From Volutella citrinella (taxonomy: Eukaryota > Ascomycota > Sordariomycetes > Hypocreales > Nectriaceae), in contig JAWZSP010000001.1 in assembly GCA_034401135.1 (NCBI GenBank), positions 6,076,001 to 6,140,000 on the forward strand: a stretch of DNA of 64,000 nt, given 5' to 3'. Position numbers and translations under genes: made by a program. The notes beneath the pieces were generated by a model. It did no database searches. It worked only from the letters and a program-made list of their open reading frames with translations, and was not told the origin of the DNA. Positions 44,088 through 55,872 of this stretch are shown piece after piece (positions within the stretch are counted from its first letter, which is position 1; each line of letters starts with the position of its first letter).

Positions 44088-45054
44088 ATGCGCCTCGCTG
44101 CCATTGCAATTGCGTTTGTGGCACTGGTGATGCCCTCATGGGCCACCGACTGCGACTTCAAGGGCGGCTTTGCCATCCGCCGGCCCGACAAGTGCCTCGC
44201 CGATGAGGTGACGTGCCCCCGCGGCGGCTCAGCGCGATGCTGCCCCAAGGGCTTCTACTGTAGCGACTTTGGTAACATGTTTTGCTGTCCGACCGAGGGC
44301 AGCTGTGTAGGCGATGTCCTCAACATGGCACAGGTAGCCTCCACCCCTTGGTTCGGTCATTGATGGACTGCTTTTGCTGACGCAGCTGGTCAAGTGCCCT
44401 GCCGCTGGATTTAGTGTCTGGAACTCAAAGGACAAGGAGCTGCTTGGCGCGATTTGCTGCGATGACAGCAGCTTCGGCGTCGTCAGCGAGGACGGCGTCG
44501 GCGTGGCATGTTCGCCAAACGGCTCGACGCTGAAATCCGGCGAGAAGACTCTCAGCCGGGTAAAGGACGTGTCGACAAACTGTCAGGCCAAGACAACCAG
44601 TGGTGCCCGGTTCAAGGCTACCGACGCGACCCCAACTTCATCGACTCGGACCGCGAACAGAGCTTCTGGGGCCGCCTCGACCAGCTCACCCCAGGTGGAA
44701 CACGGCAGCTCGTCAATCGGCGCAGGGGCCATCGCCGGCATCGTCATTGGAGCCCTGGCGGGCATCGGGCTCATCAGTCTTGCCATCGTCTGCATGGTCA
44801 GACGTCGGAGGAGCAAGCAGACGGACGCGTACTCGACAGCGGACTCATTCCACGGCTCTCCTGCGCCTTCAACGAGGGACCACACGGCGACTGGGGGCTT
44901 TGCGCCGCGAGAACTAGAATCAAAGCCTCCGATATTCGAGCTGCCGGCACAAGAGAGGGCGCAGGAGCTGGACACTCAGACGCGCAAGAGCTTGACACTC
45001 AACAGCGAGGTCGAGGAAGTGAAAGATGTGGATGCATTAAAACCTGCTGTATAG
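44088..45054 (+). CDS. Cys-rich single-pass surface protein
   Basis: Predicted exons are 44088-44333 and 44386-45054; 304 aa. The 52-bp intron is GTAGCC...GCTGACGCAG. The signal peptide is MRLAAIAIAFVALVMPSWA. The ectodomain (residues 20-150) is Cys-rich, with paired cysteines (RCCPKGFYC, FCCPTEGSC, ICCDDS). A Ser/Thr/Ala-rich stalk (150-192) follows, then one membrane helix (about 195-218: GAIAGIVIGALAGIGLISLA) stopped by RRRRSK. The cytosolic tail of about 85 residues has acidic and proline-containing segments. The layout is that of fungal cell-wall sensors (Wsc/Mid2-like), but the Cys pattern is not the WSC domain. The role as a sensor is inference; the family is unrecognised. Confidence 0.75.
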
Positions 45055-45261
45055 GGGCGATGTTGCCCTTGAATTTTGTGAGCTCACGCTTCTATATACT
45101 ATGTATATATTCTGTCAACAATGATACCCATGGGAGGAGCCGGATGATGCTTGCTCCGCATGTAAAAACAAGACCCATGCAATACTAAAAATGATTGTGT
45201 TAAAGCTAGCTTTTGTGCGTCCGCAGAAACAATGGCTCGAAGACCGGCTGTGCTGATTAGT

Positions 45262-47106
45262 CTACTGAAGCTTCCTGACGTAGGCGACCGGGCCCTCGTA
45301 GCGGTTGATGCCGCGATAGAAGTAGTAGCCCAGGGCGATGATGACGACGCCGCCGTAGATGACAATATTCCAGTTCATCGTCTCGGCGGTCACGGTGGGG
45401 GTGGCGGGCATAAAGGCCAGGACGAAGACGATGACGAGGAAGACCTCGGAGATGATGTTGATGGTCAGGCCCCATTTGCCGAGGCTGTACTTGGAGGGCA
45501 GCAGAGGGGCACCGGTGACGCGTCGCCAGATCATGCAGCCGGTGGAGACGATGTAACTGGACAGGAGCGAGGTGGTTGCCAGGGAGGTGATGGAGTTAAG
45601 GGCGACGGCGGAGCCGATGTTGATGAGGGACAGGATGCTGGTGATGATGAAGGTGGTGACGATGGAGTTGAAGGGGACGCCCATGGCGGTGTTGACGCTG
45701 GCGAACCAGGGGCTGAAGGGGACGGCCTGGTCTCGGGCAAAGGCGAAGAGCTGGCGGGAGGCGGTGGCCACCATGGTCAGGTTGGAGAAGACGGTCATGG
45801 CGACGATGAAGGAGGTCATGGCGGTGGCACTGGCCCTGGAGCCGGTGGAGTTGAGGAAGACCTGCATGAAGGGGTGGCCGATGGGGGAGGCGAGCACCTC
45901 TTCCATGTTTCCGATGCAGAAGCAGTACGTGATGATCATGATCCATCCGAGAGCGCCGTTGATGAGCGTGGTGCCGATCATGGCACGGGGCAAGTTGCGG
46001 CCAGCGTCACGCAGCTCCTCGGACATGTGGACGGCGCAGTCAACACCAAGCAGGGGCAAGATACCAGACGTGATGCCAATAAGAGCAGAACCGCCGAGGT
46101 TGCCCCAACCGCCGCCGTCGTTGAACTGAGTGAAGACCTGCGTGGCATCCGCGCGGGGGGACAGCACCCACAGGGTGACAAGAATGCCGAAGAAGGCGAA
46201 GATGTGGATGATGAGGATGATGGAGTCGATGAGCGGCAGCTTGCGGGCCAGCATGGTGTTGAAGAAGACGGAGAAGAGGGCGACGGCCATGGTGAAGAGG
46301 GTGCCGTGCCAGCCCTGGGGCACGTACGAGGCCGAGTTCATGGCGAGCAGGCCCTGGAGCTGGGTGCCGGCGACGAAGGCGGATGAGGCGCAGGCGGCTT
46401 GCCAGCCGAGCACGCAGATCCAGCCCATGAGGTAAGAGATGAACTTTTGGTGCTTGGGGGGGGCGAATTCGGAGACCCAGTGGTACTGGCCGCCGCTGGT
46501 GGGGGCCCTGAGATTAGAAGTTAGCAGTTGAAGCATCACGAGAGGATGAGGATGAGGATGAGGATGAGGATGAGGCATTGAGTGGAGCCATGGATGGAGG
46601 GGAGAGGTGTTGAGATGCATTGGATGAGGAAAGGGGAGATGTTGGTGAGGCATTGTGCTTACATGGAGGCCATCTCGGACACAGACATGTTGGCAATGGT
46701 GAAGCCAACCCAGCAGATAAAGTACATCCAGATCAAACCAGCAGTACCACCGTTGACGAGACCCATGGTGGAGAGACTAAGATGTTGGTCAGTTGGACTG
46801 TTGGATGGACATGCATGATGCATTGGGTCGACACATACCTCAGCGAGTATTCCCACGAGGCAATGAGAATCATGCCAAAGCCAAAGATGGACAGGAAGCT
46901 AAAGTTGCGCTGTCATTTGTCAGTACAGCACTGAGCAGCAAGAAGTGGCAACAAGTACAAACCTTCATCTCCTGCGTCTTGCCCAGACGGTACATGTCGG
47001 CTCGGTCGTCCGAGTTGGCCTTCCAGCTGTCGATGCCTCCTCCATCCTGCTGCTCCACGTTGGCCTCGTTGACGACGGGCGACTGCTTGTCATCCACTGA
47101 CGACAT
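45262..47106 (-). CDS. APC-family GABA/choline/amino-acid permease
   Basis: Predicted exons are 47106-46963, 46909-46839, 46776-46663 and 46507-45262; 524 aa. The joins give an unbroken APC transporter. The N-terminal tail is followed by FSFLSIFGFGMILIASWEYS and by SEMASMAPTSGGQYHWVSEF, the hallmark of the fungal GABA/choline (Uga4/Hnm1-like) permeases. About 12 membrane segments are visible. The conserved EELRDAGRNLPRAM loop and RQLFAFARDQAVPFS segment are also present. These transporters import GABA, choline or related amines at the plasma membrane; the exact substrate cannot be read. Intron 3 contains a GATGAG repeat that supplies a pyrimidine tract on the coding strand. The gene is divergent from a rhodopsin-domain gene 1.7 kb away. 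Confidence 0.9.
46543..46575. repeat. GATGAG hexanucleotide microsatellite in an intron
   Basis: About five to six copies of GGATGA lie within intron 3 of the permease gene. On the coding strand it reads CTCATC repeats, about 35 bp from the 3' splice site. Confidence 0.85.
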
Positions 47107-47183
47107 GTTGGCGACGACGATGCACGAATATGCACTCTGGCTAGGGTGGTGGTGGCAGTGGGCAAAAGAAGGAAGAATAAAGT

Positions 47184-47204
47184 GATATAATATATATAAA
47201 AATA
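47184..47204 (-). promoter_or_regulatory. TATA-rich block of the permease gene
   Basis: ATATAATATATATAAAAATA (plus-strand view) lies about 80-100 bp upstream of the permease ATG at 47106, a plausible TATA region. Confidence 0.45.
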
Positions 47205-48159
47205 CAGAACCCGTAGGTGAATTAACAAAACGGGACACACCTTGATAAGGAGGGTGAGGAAAGGGAGGAAAGAGGGACGGAAGGATGAGAGCAGAGACAA
47301 ATGTAGATATACCGGTGCAGGGGTCCCAAACACGAGGGAGGGGAGGAGGGCGAGCGGCGATGGCGGCATGGAACGTGGAGACGAGGACCAGAGTAAGACA
47401 CGGAGGACATGGAGGGAGACAAGAGCTCGGAGGAGGCGTCAAGGGCTCAATGCTCAAGGCAAGCCAGAGAGCGATGAGATGAGACGACGAGCAGGGCCTC
47501 GCCAAATGCCGGGACGCTGAGTGCGGTTAGGACTGACCACCCACCAGTCGACCACCAAGGTACTCCGTACACCTCACGCAAACCACCGGCCGGATTCGCA
47601 GCCGACGGTGGTGGCGAGCTCATCCGCGAAAAAACGCCCCAAGACGCCTCACTGCGACGCTACCCTGGAATCTTGATGGAACGCTGTGTTGGTTGCCCCC
47701 CCCCGTTAGAAACGCCCCGGACATGCGAGAGAAGAGACTACTTCTTTTTTCTTCTCCAGGACCCCGGACCAGTCGACGCAGGGGCTTCAAGGGCATTAGT
47801 AGCGACAGACAAGGTCCATGTACAGCCCCCCCTCCCCTGTATTACTGCCTCCCCGGCCAACCGCACAAGAGGACCTACGCATGCATGCCGACCAGTAGCC
47901 CGAGTCCTGGGACCAGCCAAGCTCCCCTGCCCGCACACACTCTCTCGCAAGACTCGCTCAGCGCGGCACGCCTGCATGCAAGCATCGCGGATCGAGGCAA
48001 TTAATCAGTACTGTGCAAAATGGGATGGGGGAGAAATAATCGAACGGCTCCGAGCAAGTCGCGCGCGGGTTTCTGGGTGTACACCCCCACATGGGTCAGA
48101 TCATGCCATATCCACCCCCATCTCTGTCCAATCCTTCCCGCTTAACCCATGGCTGGCTG

Positions 48160-48177
48160 CTACAGTACGTACTGTAG
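48160..48177. repeat. 18-bp perfect palindrome
   Basis: CTACAGTACGTACTGTAG is its own reverse complement. It lies in the divergent intergenic region, about 650 bp upstream of the rhodopsin-domain gene, and a related half (GTAGTACTGTAGTA) occurs near 48329. It may be a dimeric protein-binding site or a cruciform-forming sequence. Confidence 0.7.
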
Positions 48178-48825
48178 AAAAAAAAAAGTTGCTTTGCTTT
48201 CGGCCGTTGCAGCAAGCCAGACGTCTCATCACCCTAGTCTCATGTTGGAAGGTTCCCTCTCGATGCTGCTCTGAGTGTCGTCCCAGCACCGAGGACCTGG
48301 CTGGCCTGTGAGTGCATTGACATGTATTGTAGTACTGTAGTAGGCTATCGGCCGTTGGCAAGGCAAGACAAGGCAAGGCAAGGCGTATAATACAAGCATA
48401 GCACAGGCGAAAGAGCAAAAAAGGGCAGGGCGTGGCACCACACACCCTTGATCCAAACACCACCTCTTCCGTCTACCTGCGTCGGGGGATCTCACTGCAT
48501 CCCAATCCCAAGCCAGCCACTCCCGGCAGATGTTGATGAAATCGACGTGATAAGTGTTCTGTTCCTTTGACGCTTCTGTCTCTCTCTCGGCGCACTTGGG
48601 CCACCTTGCTCCCGAACATCATCATATATCACTTGCAACTTGGCCTCTCCTTTTTTTCTCCCCCTCCCTCTCGTCTCCCGCCTCTTGCTCTTGCTCTTGC
48701 TCTCCCGTCTCTTGCTCCTCTCTCAATCGTGCGATGCTGTCGCCTGCCGCCCTCCTGCGACCGCCATTTTGACAAGAAGCATTCCACCGGGCCCTCCAGA
48801 GAGAGAAAATCGCCAACGCCCAACC

Positions 48826-50183
48826 ATGGCGGAGATAACGCCGAACCTGGACGAACTGACTCGGTTCGCGCCAATCACGCCCGAAGACCATGCGGGCGAC
48901 GTGTGGATCATCACCATCTTGGCCCTCATCTACAGCGGACTTGTGGGCATAACGAGGGCGTACATCAAGTTTAAGATGTATGGCTGGGACGATCTGCTGA
49001 TTGCCATTGCGACGGTAAGGATAACGGTGAAGGCTCTGGGAGATTGCATCTGACAGCCGCAGACATTACAGTTCGGCCAGGCCATTGCGCTCTTCATCGG
49101 CCTGTCCAACGGGCTGGGCAAGTTCAACACCATCACGCAGCCGGACCAGTGGGCGACGGCATCTCAGGTAAATGCATCCGTGACATGGCATCCACGATAT
49201 GGCATCTGTGACACGTCTTGTGTACTAACACACCCCTAGGCAACCACGGCGGCCATCATCCTCTGCCTGCTGGCTCTCGCCGTCGCAAAGTGGTCAGTCC
49301 TCGCGCTGATCCTGCGCATCATCGGCCCCAAGACGGGCATCAGCAAGTCGATTTGCATCGGCCTCATGGGGCTCTGCGTCGCATGGGGCGTCGGTTCCTG
49401 CGTGGCGTTTCTCGTCAGCTGCGATGCAGCCACCATGTTGACGTCGGATGGTCCCCAGCACTGTCCCAACCAGGTACGCTTTCTCTTCCTCTTCCCTCAA
49501 CCAGACATGAGCTCATTATCTAGATCACCCGGTGGGTCGTCATCACCGTCATCGACATCGTCACGGAGCTCATGATGCTGCTCCTCGTCGCCAAGCTATG
49601 CTGGGAAGTCACCATGTCCCTCCAAAAACGACTCCAGGTCGTCCTGGCCTTTGCATTCCGCATCCCCCTCATCGCCCTCTCCGCCGCCCACCTCTCACAA
49701 ATCTCGCGGTACACGGGCTCTGGCGAGCCCCAGTTCGCCGTCACCAACGCGCTGCTCTTCCAGCAGGGCATGATCGTCTGGTCCATCATCTCCGCCACCA
49801 TCCCCAACCTCAAGAACTTCCTCAAGTCCTTCTCCATGAACCTCGGCCTGCCCGTGGCCTTTGACCTCAGCCTCTACGGCTCCAGCAACGCGTACCCCCT
49901 GCAGTCCCTGGGCGACAGCCGCTTCAAGCCCACCTCGTCTGCCGCCGGCGCGTCCACGGCCGTCTCGGTGCGCAACCGCCACAACGAGCACGAGGCCCGC
50001 GGGCGCCCGAGCAATTGGCGACCCGACGCCGCCGTCCACGAGACGCGGGTGCATCACTACAGCGGCAACAGCCAGGACCTGTCCGAGGAGGGACGCACCA
50101 GCTCCCGGAACGGCAGCGAGGAGATGATTATCACGAAGGAAACCACATGGCACGTCAGCCACGAGATTGCGTCATCTCGCTGA
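48826..50183 (+). CDS. seven-TM fungal rhodopsin-domain membrane protein (PTH11-like)
   Basis: Predicted exons are 48826-49014, 49063-49167, 49240-49473 and 49524-50183; 395 aa. The donors are GTAAGG, GTAAAT and GTACGC. Seven hydrophobic segments are visible, starting with VWIITILALIYSGLVGITRA. After TM1 comes the MYGWDDLLI motif typical of the fungal rhodopsin-fold (DUF/Rhodopsin_2) family that includes PTH11-type receptors. An extracellular loop has Cys residues. After TM7 there is a soluble tail of about 120 residues, Ser/Arg/His-rich. Members are often surface sensors or unassigned integral membrane proteins; no CFEM domain is present here. Exon 2 could instead start at 49072 (TTACAG acceptor), removing three residues. 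Confidence 0.85.
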
Positions 50184-51683
50184 GGACGGCGACGACGAAG
50201 ACGGCTAGAATACATAGATGGATGATAAGGGGACAATGCCATGCGAGTGGTCAACGCCAAAAAAACGCCAAATAAAAAAAAATAACCGACGTGGGCTGGA
50301 CGGGTATCGGGACGGGAAAAATAAATAGGGCTAGATCAATTTCTACATCACTCGTCTTTCTTCTACTGCTTCTGCCTACTGCAAGCCTCTTTTTGCTGTG
50401 TGGTCGAATGAAGAATCTGTCACATACTCCACAGAGTCCACAGTCCAGAACAGAATCCACCGCCCAGAGTCCAGAGTCCACCACCCGCGGGCCCTAGAGA
50501 CTTGGCTCCTGTCTGATCTCCCAACGGCCCCCCCTCCGCGGCACTACGTAAAAACCTTGATTGAATTATGCTAGTTGCTAAATCTATTTGTGCCATTGCT
50601 CCACCGGCCGAGTGAAATAGGCTTACCGTGCTATTATGCCAGCCAGATCAACGCCAATAGGACGACAGCCTCCCCCCCAGGAGGTCCCGCCATGCTCCAA
50701 CTCCAACCCTCCCATCAATTGATTAGATGCAACGGACCCAGGCCGCCCAACCGCATCGCTCGGCTGAATCGCCCCGGCCCTGGCAAAAGATGCGCCGCGG
50801 CGGGACCCTTGCACAGATGCAGAAGCCAGGGTCCCTCCTCCGGATGGCAGGGATGTCGATGCCCCGGACGGCCCGGGACCCACGCAACAAAGTCCCTCGA
50901 TGGGCCCTTGTCACCCCTGGTGGGAATGGGATGGGACAAGTGATAACGGCATCAGCTCGTTTCTTGCGTACTCCACCCCCAGTTCCTGCCTGCTCGCAAG
51001 GGTTGGAAAGTCGACGCAATTTCGACCCGTGCCGTGGCCATCAGGCGTTGAAGATATGCAACCAACCCCCTGAAACGTGCGGCGCATTCTCTGGCCGGCC
51101 CGTCACACGCTCCAGATTCCCGACACACCATTCGGCCGTAACTGAGCTGTGAGGGTTGCCCGCTGTCCCGAGTCCCGGGGAGGGGATGATGATGCCAGGA
51201 GGGATTGAAGGGGGGATGGATCATGGATGAGGCCGACCAGACCAACACACTGGCATGTCACCGGGCGACGCACACACCCCAGACGGTGCATGTATTAAAC
51301 AGCCGTTGCTTTTGCAAGGTGGGCTGTGCCGTGCATGTGTAGTTTACCAAATAGGCAGTGCGGAACCACCGTCTTGCAACGTTTCCGTCGGCTTTAACTG
51401 CAATGGTGCCGTCCAACCGTCCTTAACGCCAGTCTCTTGTCACCCTTTGCTTTTTACTCATATACAGTCCTGTCACTACTGTCCTAATACTACTACGTAC
51501 TTCTCCTGACCAGGAAGTGGCCCATACCATTGCCGTTTTGGCATATCGCCCATCGCCCACCCCCCACCCCCCCTCCTCCGCATCGACGCACTACATATCA
51601 TTTATTGGGCCTTGGGTGTTGGACTGTGCTGCCCCGACTTGCTGATCGTCCATCGACTCCGCCACTATCACAAAGGATCGACC
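50184..51683. other. intergenic region
   Basis: 1.5 kb with short unsupported ORFs. A repeated word, AGAGTCCA/CAGAGTCC, occurs near 50430-50485. A C-rich run lies at 51556-51575. The end is the GNAT promoter and leader. Confidence 0.5.
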
Positions 51684-52451
51684 ATGGCTGAGATCATCAT
51701 CCGCGATGCGCGGTACTCGGAGCTGCCGGCCATCTCAAAGGTCATGGCGCGGGCCTTCTTCGACGACAACATCTTTGGCGACTTCATCCACCCCAACCGC
51801 AAGCAGTATCCCGATGACATGCACCTGTACTACCTGCGGAGGGCGCGCGTAAACTACTGGGACTGGCGCTGGAAGTGGCTCGTTGCTGTCTCCAAGGATG
51901 AAAAGGGCAAGGAGACGATCGTCGGCGTCGCGCAGTGGGAGAGGATGGGCGATGGGGGCAAGAAGATGGAACTCTGGCCCTTGGATCCCCGTGAGTTGCC
52001 ATTCACACTTACGATCTGGATTCTGCAGCTAATCTTCAAACCAGGAAATCTACTAATGCCTCTATCCTCCCTCTCCATGCGGCTCAGCGCCTGGGTCTGG
52101 CCCAACCGCGCCGCAGACCCCGTACAGGAGGACGCCATCGAGCGGTGCTACGTCTGCATCGGCGACCTCTTCACCGGCAAGCGCTCCGAGACGTGGTATC
52201 TCGAGCTGCTGACCGTCGACCCAGACTTCCAGGGCAAGAACATCGGCCGCCGTCTCGTGCAATGGGGGCTCGACCAAGCCGAGGCCGAGGGTGTGCCGGC
52301 GTCGGTCTGCAGCACATGGAAAAAGGACGACTTCTATATAAAGTGCGGCTTCGACGAGCAGTACGGCACCGCGAAGCAGGGCGAGGGGAATCCCCTTGCC
52401 GGTCAGAACGGGGCGAACATGTATTGGAAGTGGCCCAAGAAGATGGAGTAG
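51684..52451 (+). CDS. GNAT-family N-acetyltransferase
   Basis: Predicted exons are 51684-51990 and 52045-52451; 237 aa. The 54-bp intron (GTGAGT...GCTAATC...CCAG) is a multiple of three and free of stops, so the unspliced frame is also open; the strong donor, branch and acceptor argue for splicing. The N-terminus IIRDARYSELPAISKVMARA is GNAT beta1-alpha1. Motif A is LELLTVDPDFQGKNIGRRLV, and the C-terminal block is STWKKDDFYIKCGFDEQYG. The length and WNxR-type core fit the common fungal small-molecule GNATs. The acceptor is unknown. It is the third GNAT gene in the window and not especially close in sequence to the one at 9.2 kb. Confidence 0.85.
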   Translation: MAEIIIRDARYSELPAISKVMARAFFDDNIFGDFIHPNRKQYPDDMHLYYLRRARVNYWDWRWKWLVAVSKDEKGKETIVGVAQWERMGDGGKKMELWPLDPRELPFTLTIWILQLIFKPGNLLMPLSSLSMRLSAWVWPNRAADPVQEDAIERCYVCIGDLFTGKRSETWYLELLTVDPDFQGKNIGRRLVQWGLDQAEAEGVPASVCSTWKKDDFYIKCGFDEQYGTAKQGEGNPLAGQNGANMYWKWPKKME

Positions 52452-54106
52452 CCCGGGCAGCAGCCAAGTGTTGGCGATGCTCTTTCGGAAGAAGTTCATA
52501 GACGGTAGCGACGTGAGCGTGTTTTGTCTTAGACTGTATTATCATGGCATCGAGATGCCATCAACTAGATTAGTAAATTGAAGCATCACATACGTGACGA
52601 GCAACGTAGTGTTGTTCTATGGGTGAGTTACCCCTGGCCAGCGAGTCGCGGCATCAACGCAAAAATGGTGTCTAAACCACCGCACCGGCACTCCCAAGTG
52701 CGCATGACAAAACTCACGCGACCGTTCCACGTACCTGGTCTCCTTCAATGGTTCAATCACCCTGCTCAAATCATATGCTTCCGTGCTGTGCCGCCGCCAG
52801 TTGAAACCAACAGCTCAGCACATGCCGACTCTTCCATGCGGTGCTGCAGCAAGGCATGCTTGCTGCGCTGGGTCCTGGGTCGCACACACACCCTGCAAGG
52901 GTGAGAGGCCGGTCCTGCGGTCATCAGTGCCACACGTACGTTTGTCGCTCGGGTCCGTCAGGGAACTTGGGCGAGCCACGTCGTCCCAGAGCGCTGGTCG
53001 TTGGGTTCATGCATGGATGGGTCCACTTGCGGTGCCTGAGGTGAGCCGTGTCTGCATTGCAGGAACTATTACTGGCATTGCGTGTTAGGCGACGGTGAAT
53101 TGTTCCAAGTTTCTTTCCGTCCTTCGCCTTATGTGGCGCTGATTATCGTGATTTGCCGCATGTTGCATCGCTTGGACTTGGCCACGCACTACGTCTGCAC
53201 TCTGAGATGAGCATTATGTCGTCAACCCGCTAATTATCTAATATCCAATATCCGTACCAATTCTTAATTTCAGATTGCTCTAGAATATTGCAAATGTACC
53301 TCAACGACGGCCAATGCAGCCCCCTTGTTGAGCCACGAGTGTTGGCAACATGTGAGCCACACAGAGATTAAGTAGCATCATCTTGTAACTAAAAGAAACT
53401 CCACTCAAATAAATCGACTCTAGCACTCGTCCCCATAATATTGGCACCACTTGCTGGGTGGCACGTTCCCTGTTGCCGAGCCTGATATCAAACCTACTTT
53501 TGATATCCAAGAACTCAGGGATGCCAACTTGCTTCTGATATTCCCCTACCCACCGGGGGGACGACCTGGAGTAGACCGACCTCACCGTCAACGGCACAGC
53601 GCCGGGGGCAATATCGCGCCAGTCGTGGCCCTACCGACGGGGGAAGCTGCGCCGACCGTGGCCAAGCAGATCCCGGTCTACCAGGCGCTCGGCGATCGGA
53701 AGCTCGAGTTTCCCGACGCCGTTCCCGAAAAGGTACGTCTCGTGATTCCAAGGCCAATATGACGATCCTTGCGGAGTACCTGGGCAGTCTACGGTGCCGG
53801 CGATAGCAAGAGGGCAAGCGTTGCGGCACGTCCCTCGGCTTACAACCTTGCATTGACGCGCGGATCCTGACCACTTCCAGGAGGACGATGTTGAGTACGT
53901 CTAGTGGTTGATGAAGACGACGTCGAGGGTGAGTTTGCCTCTAGGCGAGAGCGCGCACAGATCGAAACCGCCGTCTGAGGGCGGTTAAGGTCAGGGATGT
54001 GGCTTTGACGAGCTTCCAAGGCCACGACTATTCAGTCCGAATCACATTTGGCTGATTAATGATTGCAAAATGTCCAAAGACTCGTTCTTTATGCGGCTAG
54101 CAGTCG
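52452..54106. other. intergenic region
   Basis: No gene is supported. A 103-codon frame at 53451-53762 (+) has a reasonable composition (for example PVVALPTGEAAPTVAKQIPV), but it has no recognisable family and no good upstream or downstream exons. It could be the remnant of a gene next to the P450. Confidence 0.4.
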
Positions 54107-55872
54107 TCAGGCCACATCCCTCAGCAGAAATCTCGCCGTGGCACCTGTCAGCATCGACAAGAAGTAATCCCGCCTCTCCGCCTCCGGGGACACCACCGCT
54201 TCAATCTCAAACGCCGCGACGAGGGCCGGCACCGTCTTGTACACAATCAGCTCGGCGAGGTGCCGCCCGGGGCACGACCGCGCGCCGCCTCCCCAGGCGA
54301 GGCTGCACTGCTCCATCCGGCGCAGGGCGTCGGCGTCGCCGCCCAGCCAGCGGGCAATGTCGAAGCGGTCGGCCTGGGGCCCGAAGACGTCCGTGTTGCG
54401 GTGCAGCGCCAGGGGGTTGCATCCCACGGTCGTGCCCGCAGGGATGTCGTGCCCGTGGAGGCGCACCCCGCCGGCCGGGACCCTGCGCGGGAGGGACATG
54501 CTGATGACGGGGTAGAGGCGCTTGGTCTCGGCGATGAGGGCCTGCGTGAGCGGGAGCCGCGATGCCGTGGCGTAGGAGGTCGGGGCGGTAGCGTGGAGGA
54601 CTTCGTCGGCGATGCGCTGCTGGATGTCGTCGCGGGACCCGAGTGCGGCCATGATTGATGTTAGTGTCGATGCCATGGTCTCGTGGCCTGCGCCAAAATT
54701 GGTCACGGCCATGCGGCGCAGGTACGAGTCGCCAAACGCGGGCCTATCCCTGTGCAGCTGGATCAGGTCGGCCATCAGGTCCTTGCGGTCGTCCTTGGGC
54801 GGGTTGGGTCTTGTGGCGGCCTGCACGCGGCGGGAGACTTTTCTCGCGACCAGCTATTTGTCGGGATTCGTCAGCATTCACGGCTTGTCTCTGGCTACAA
54901 TGCATCCTGGATGATACGCACCGGAAACCAGGCTCGAAAGTTGGCAGGCGTGTCAAAGTTGACGCCCCATGCCAGGCTGAAGACGCGCCCGACCGACTTG
55001 TGCCAGAACTCGAGCTTGGCCATCAGAGGGAACAGGCCGACGACGCTCTTGCGCCGCCAGCCGTGGTAGGCGTGCGACCCGGAGGCCCAGTCAGTGCCGC
55101 TCTTGAGCATCCCAGGCGACCAGGAGAGCACGACGGCGCCGAGGCATTCCACGGCGATGATGTGCATCCACTCGTTGAGCCGGACGGGCGCTCCGTCGAG
55201 CTGCTTGAGCTTGGCGATGGCGTCGTCCAGCACTGTATCGATGGCGGACTCGTGCCGCAGCAGGTTAGACGTCTGGTACACGGGGCCGATGAGTCGGCGC
55301 TGCAGCCGGTACCGTCCCACGTCGCGCTCCGACAGCAGGTCGAGCGTGTCCGGGAAGTGAGGGTCGAGCCGCCAATTGAGCGCAGGCTTGCTGAGGGTCG
55401 TGGCCACTCGATTCTCCGTTAATACAAGAACAAGCTCATCAGTGTCATGGACGGCAACTCACGGTAAAAGTCTGACTTTTCATAGCCGCTCCCGCTCCCT
55501 ATCTCTGTGTAAGCCCACCCACCAATCCCACAGAGATCAATGATGCGGGGGAGACTCACGGTAGATGGCATGATGGGCCTCGCGGCTGCTGAACCACACC
55601 TCGTTGGGCCCGACGCGCACCGCGGGGCCGTATCTCTGGTGGAGGCTGGTTGCCAGGGCGAACATGCGCCCGTTACGGACGTGGTAGGCGTGCCAGAGGT
55701 TGGAAATGGCGGCGAGTCGGGGACCAGGCACGGCGGCGAGGGGGTGGAAGACGAGGCGATAGATGACGACGGTCAGGGCGGCTAGGAGCAACGTGGCGAT
55801 GGTTGCTGCGGTTAGCTGGGTGAGTGGTATGGGGGCGGCTCTGAAGCCGGAGTGCAGAGCAGCGAGATTCAT
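54107..55872 (-). CDS. cytochrome P450 monooxygenase
   Basis: Predicted exons are 55872-55560, 55504-55463, 55406-54922 and 54853-54107; 528 aa. The N-terminal membrane anchor (ATIATLLLAALTVVIYRLVF) is followed by the proline-rich hinge PLAAVPGPRLAAIS. The I-helix is FGAGHETMAST (residues 333-343; proton-transfer AGxET), the K-helix ExxR is ETKR (389-392), and the heme loop is AWGGGARSCPGRHLAE with the Cys ligand at about 474; Trp replaces the usual Phe of FxxGxxxCxG. The exon 2/3 junction is the weakest, with a purine-rich acceptor GAATCGAG. P450s hydroxylate or oxidise natural products or xenobiotics at the ER. An MFS exporter lies 448 bp upstream on the same strand, suggesting a linked pathway or detoxification. 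Confidence 0.88.

Larger units (their letters stand above)
47107..48825. other. divergent promoter region (permease / rhodopsin-domain gene)
   Basis: 1.7 kb with no supported gene. It contains a TATA-rich block near the permease, an 18-bp perfect palindrome (48160-48177), an AAGGC repeat (about 48356-48384) and pyrimidine-rich runs just before the gene at 48826. Confidence 0.55.

Noticed and set aside
45232..46386. A 384-codon Gly/Asp-rich + ORF opposite the permease
   Set aside because: Antisense to a conserved APC permease; no recognisable domain.
53451..53762. 103-codon ORF next to the P450
   Set aside because: The composition is plausible, but there is no recognisable family and no exons to extend it; noted only as a possible remnant.
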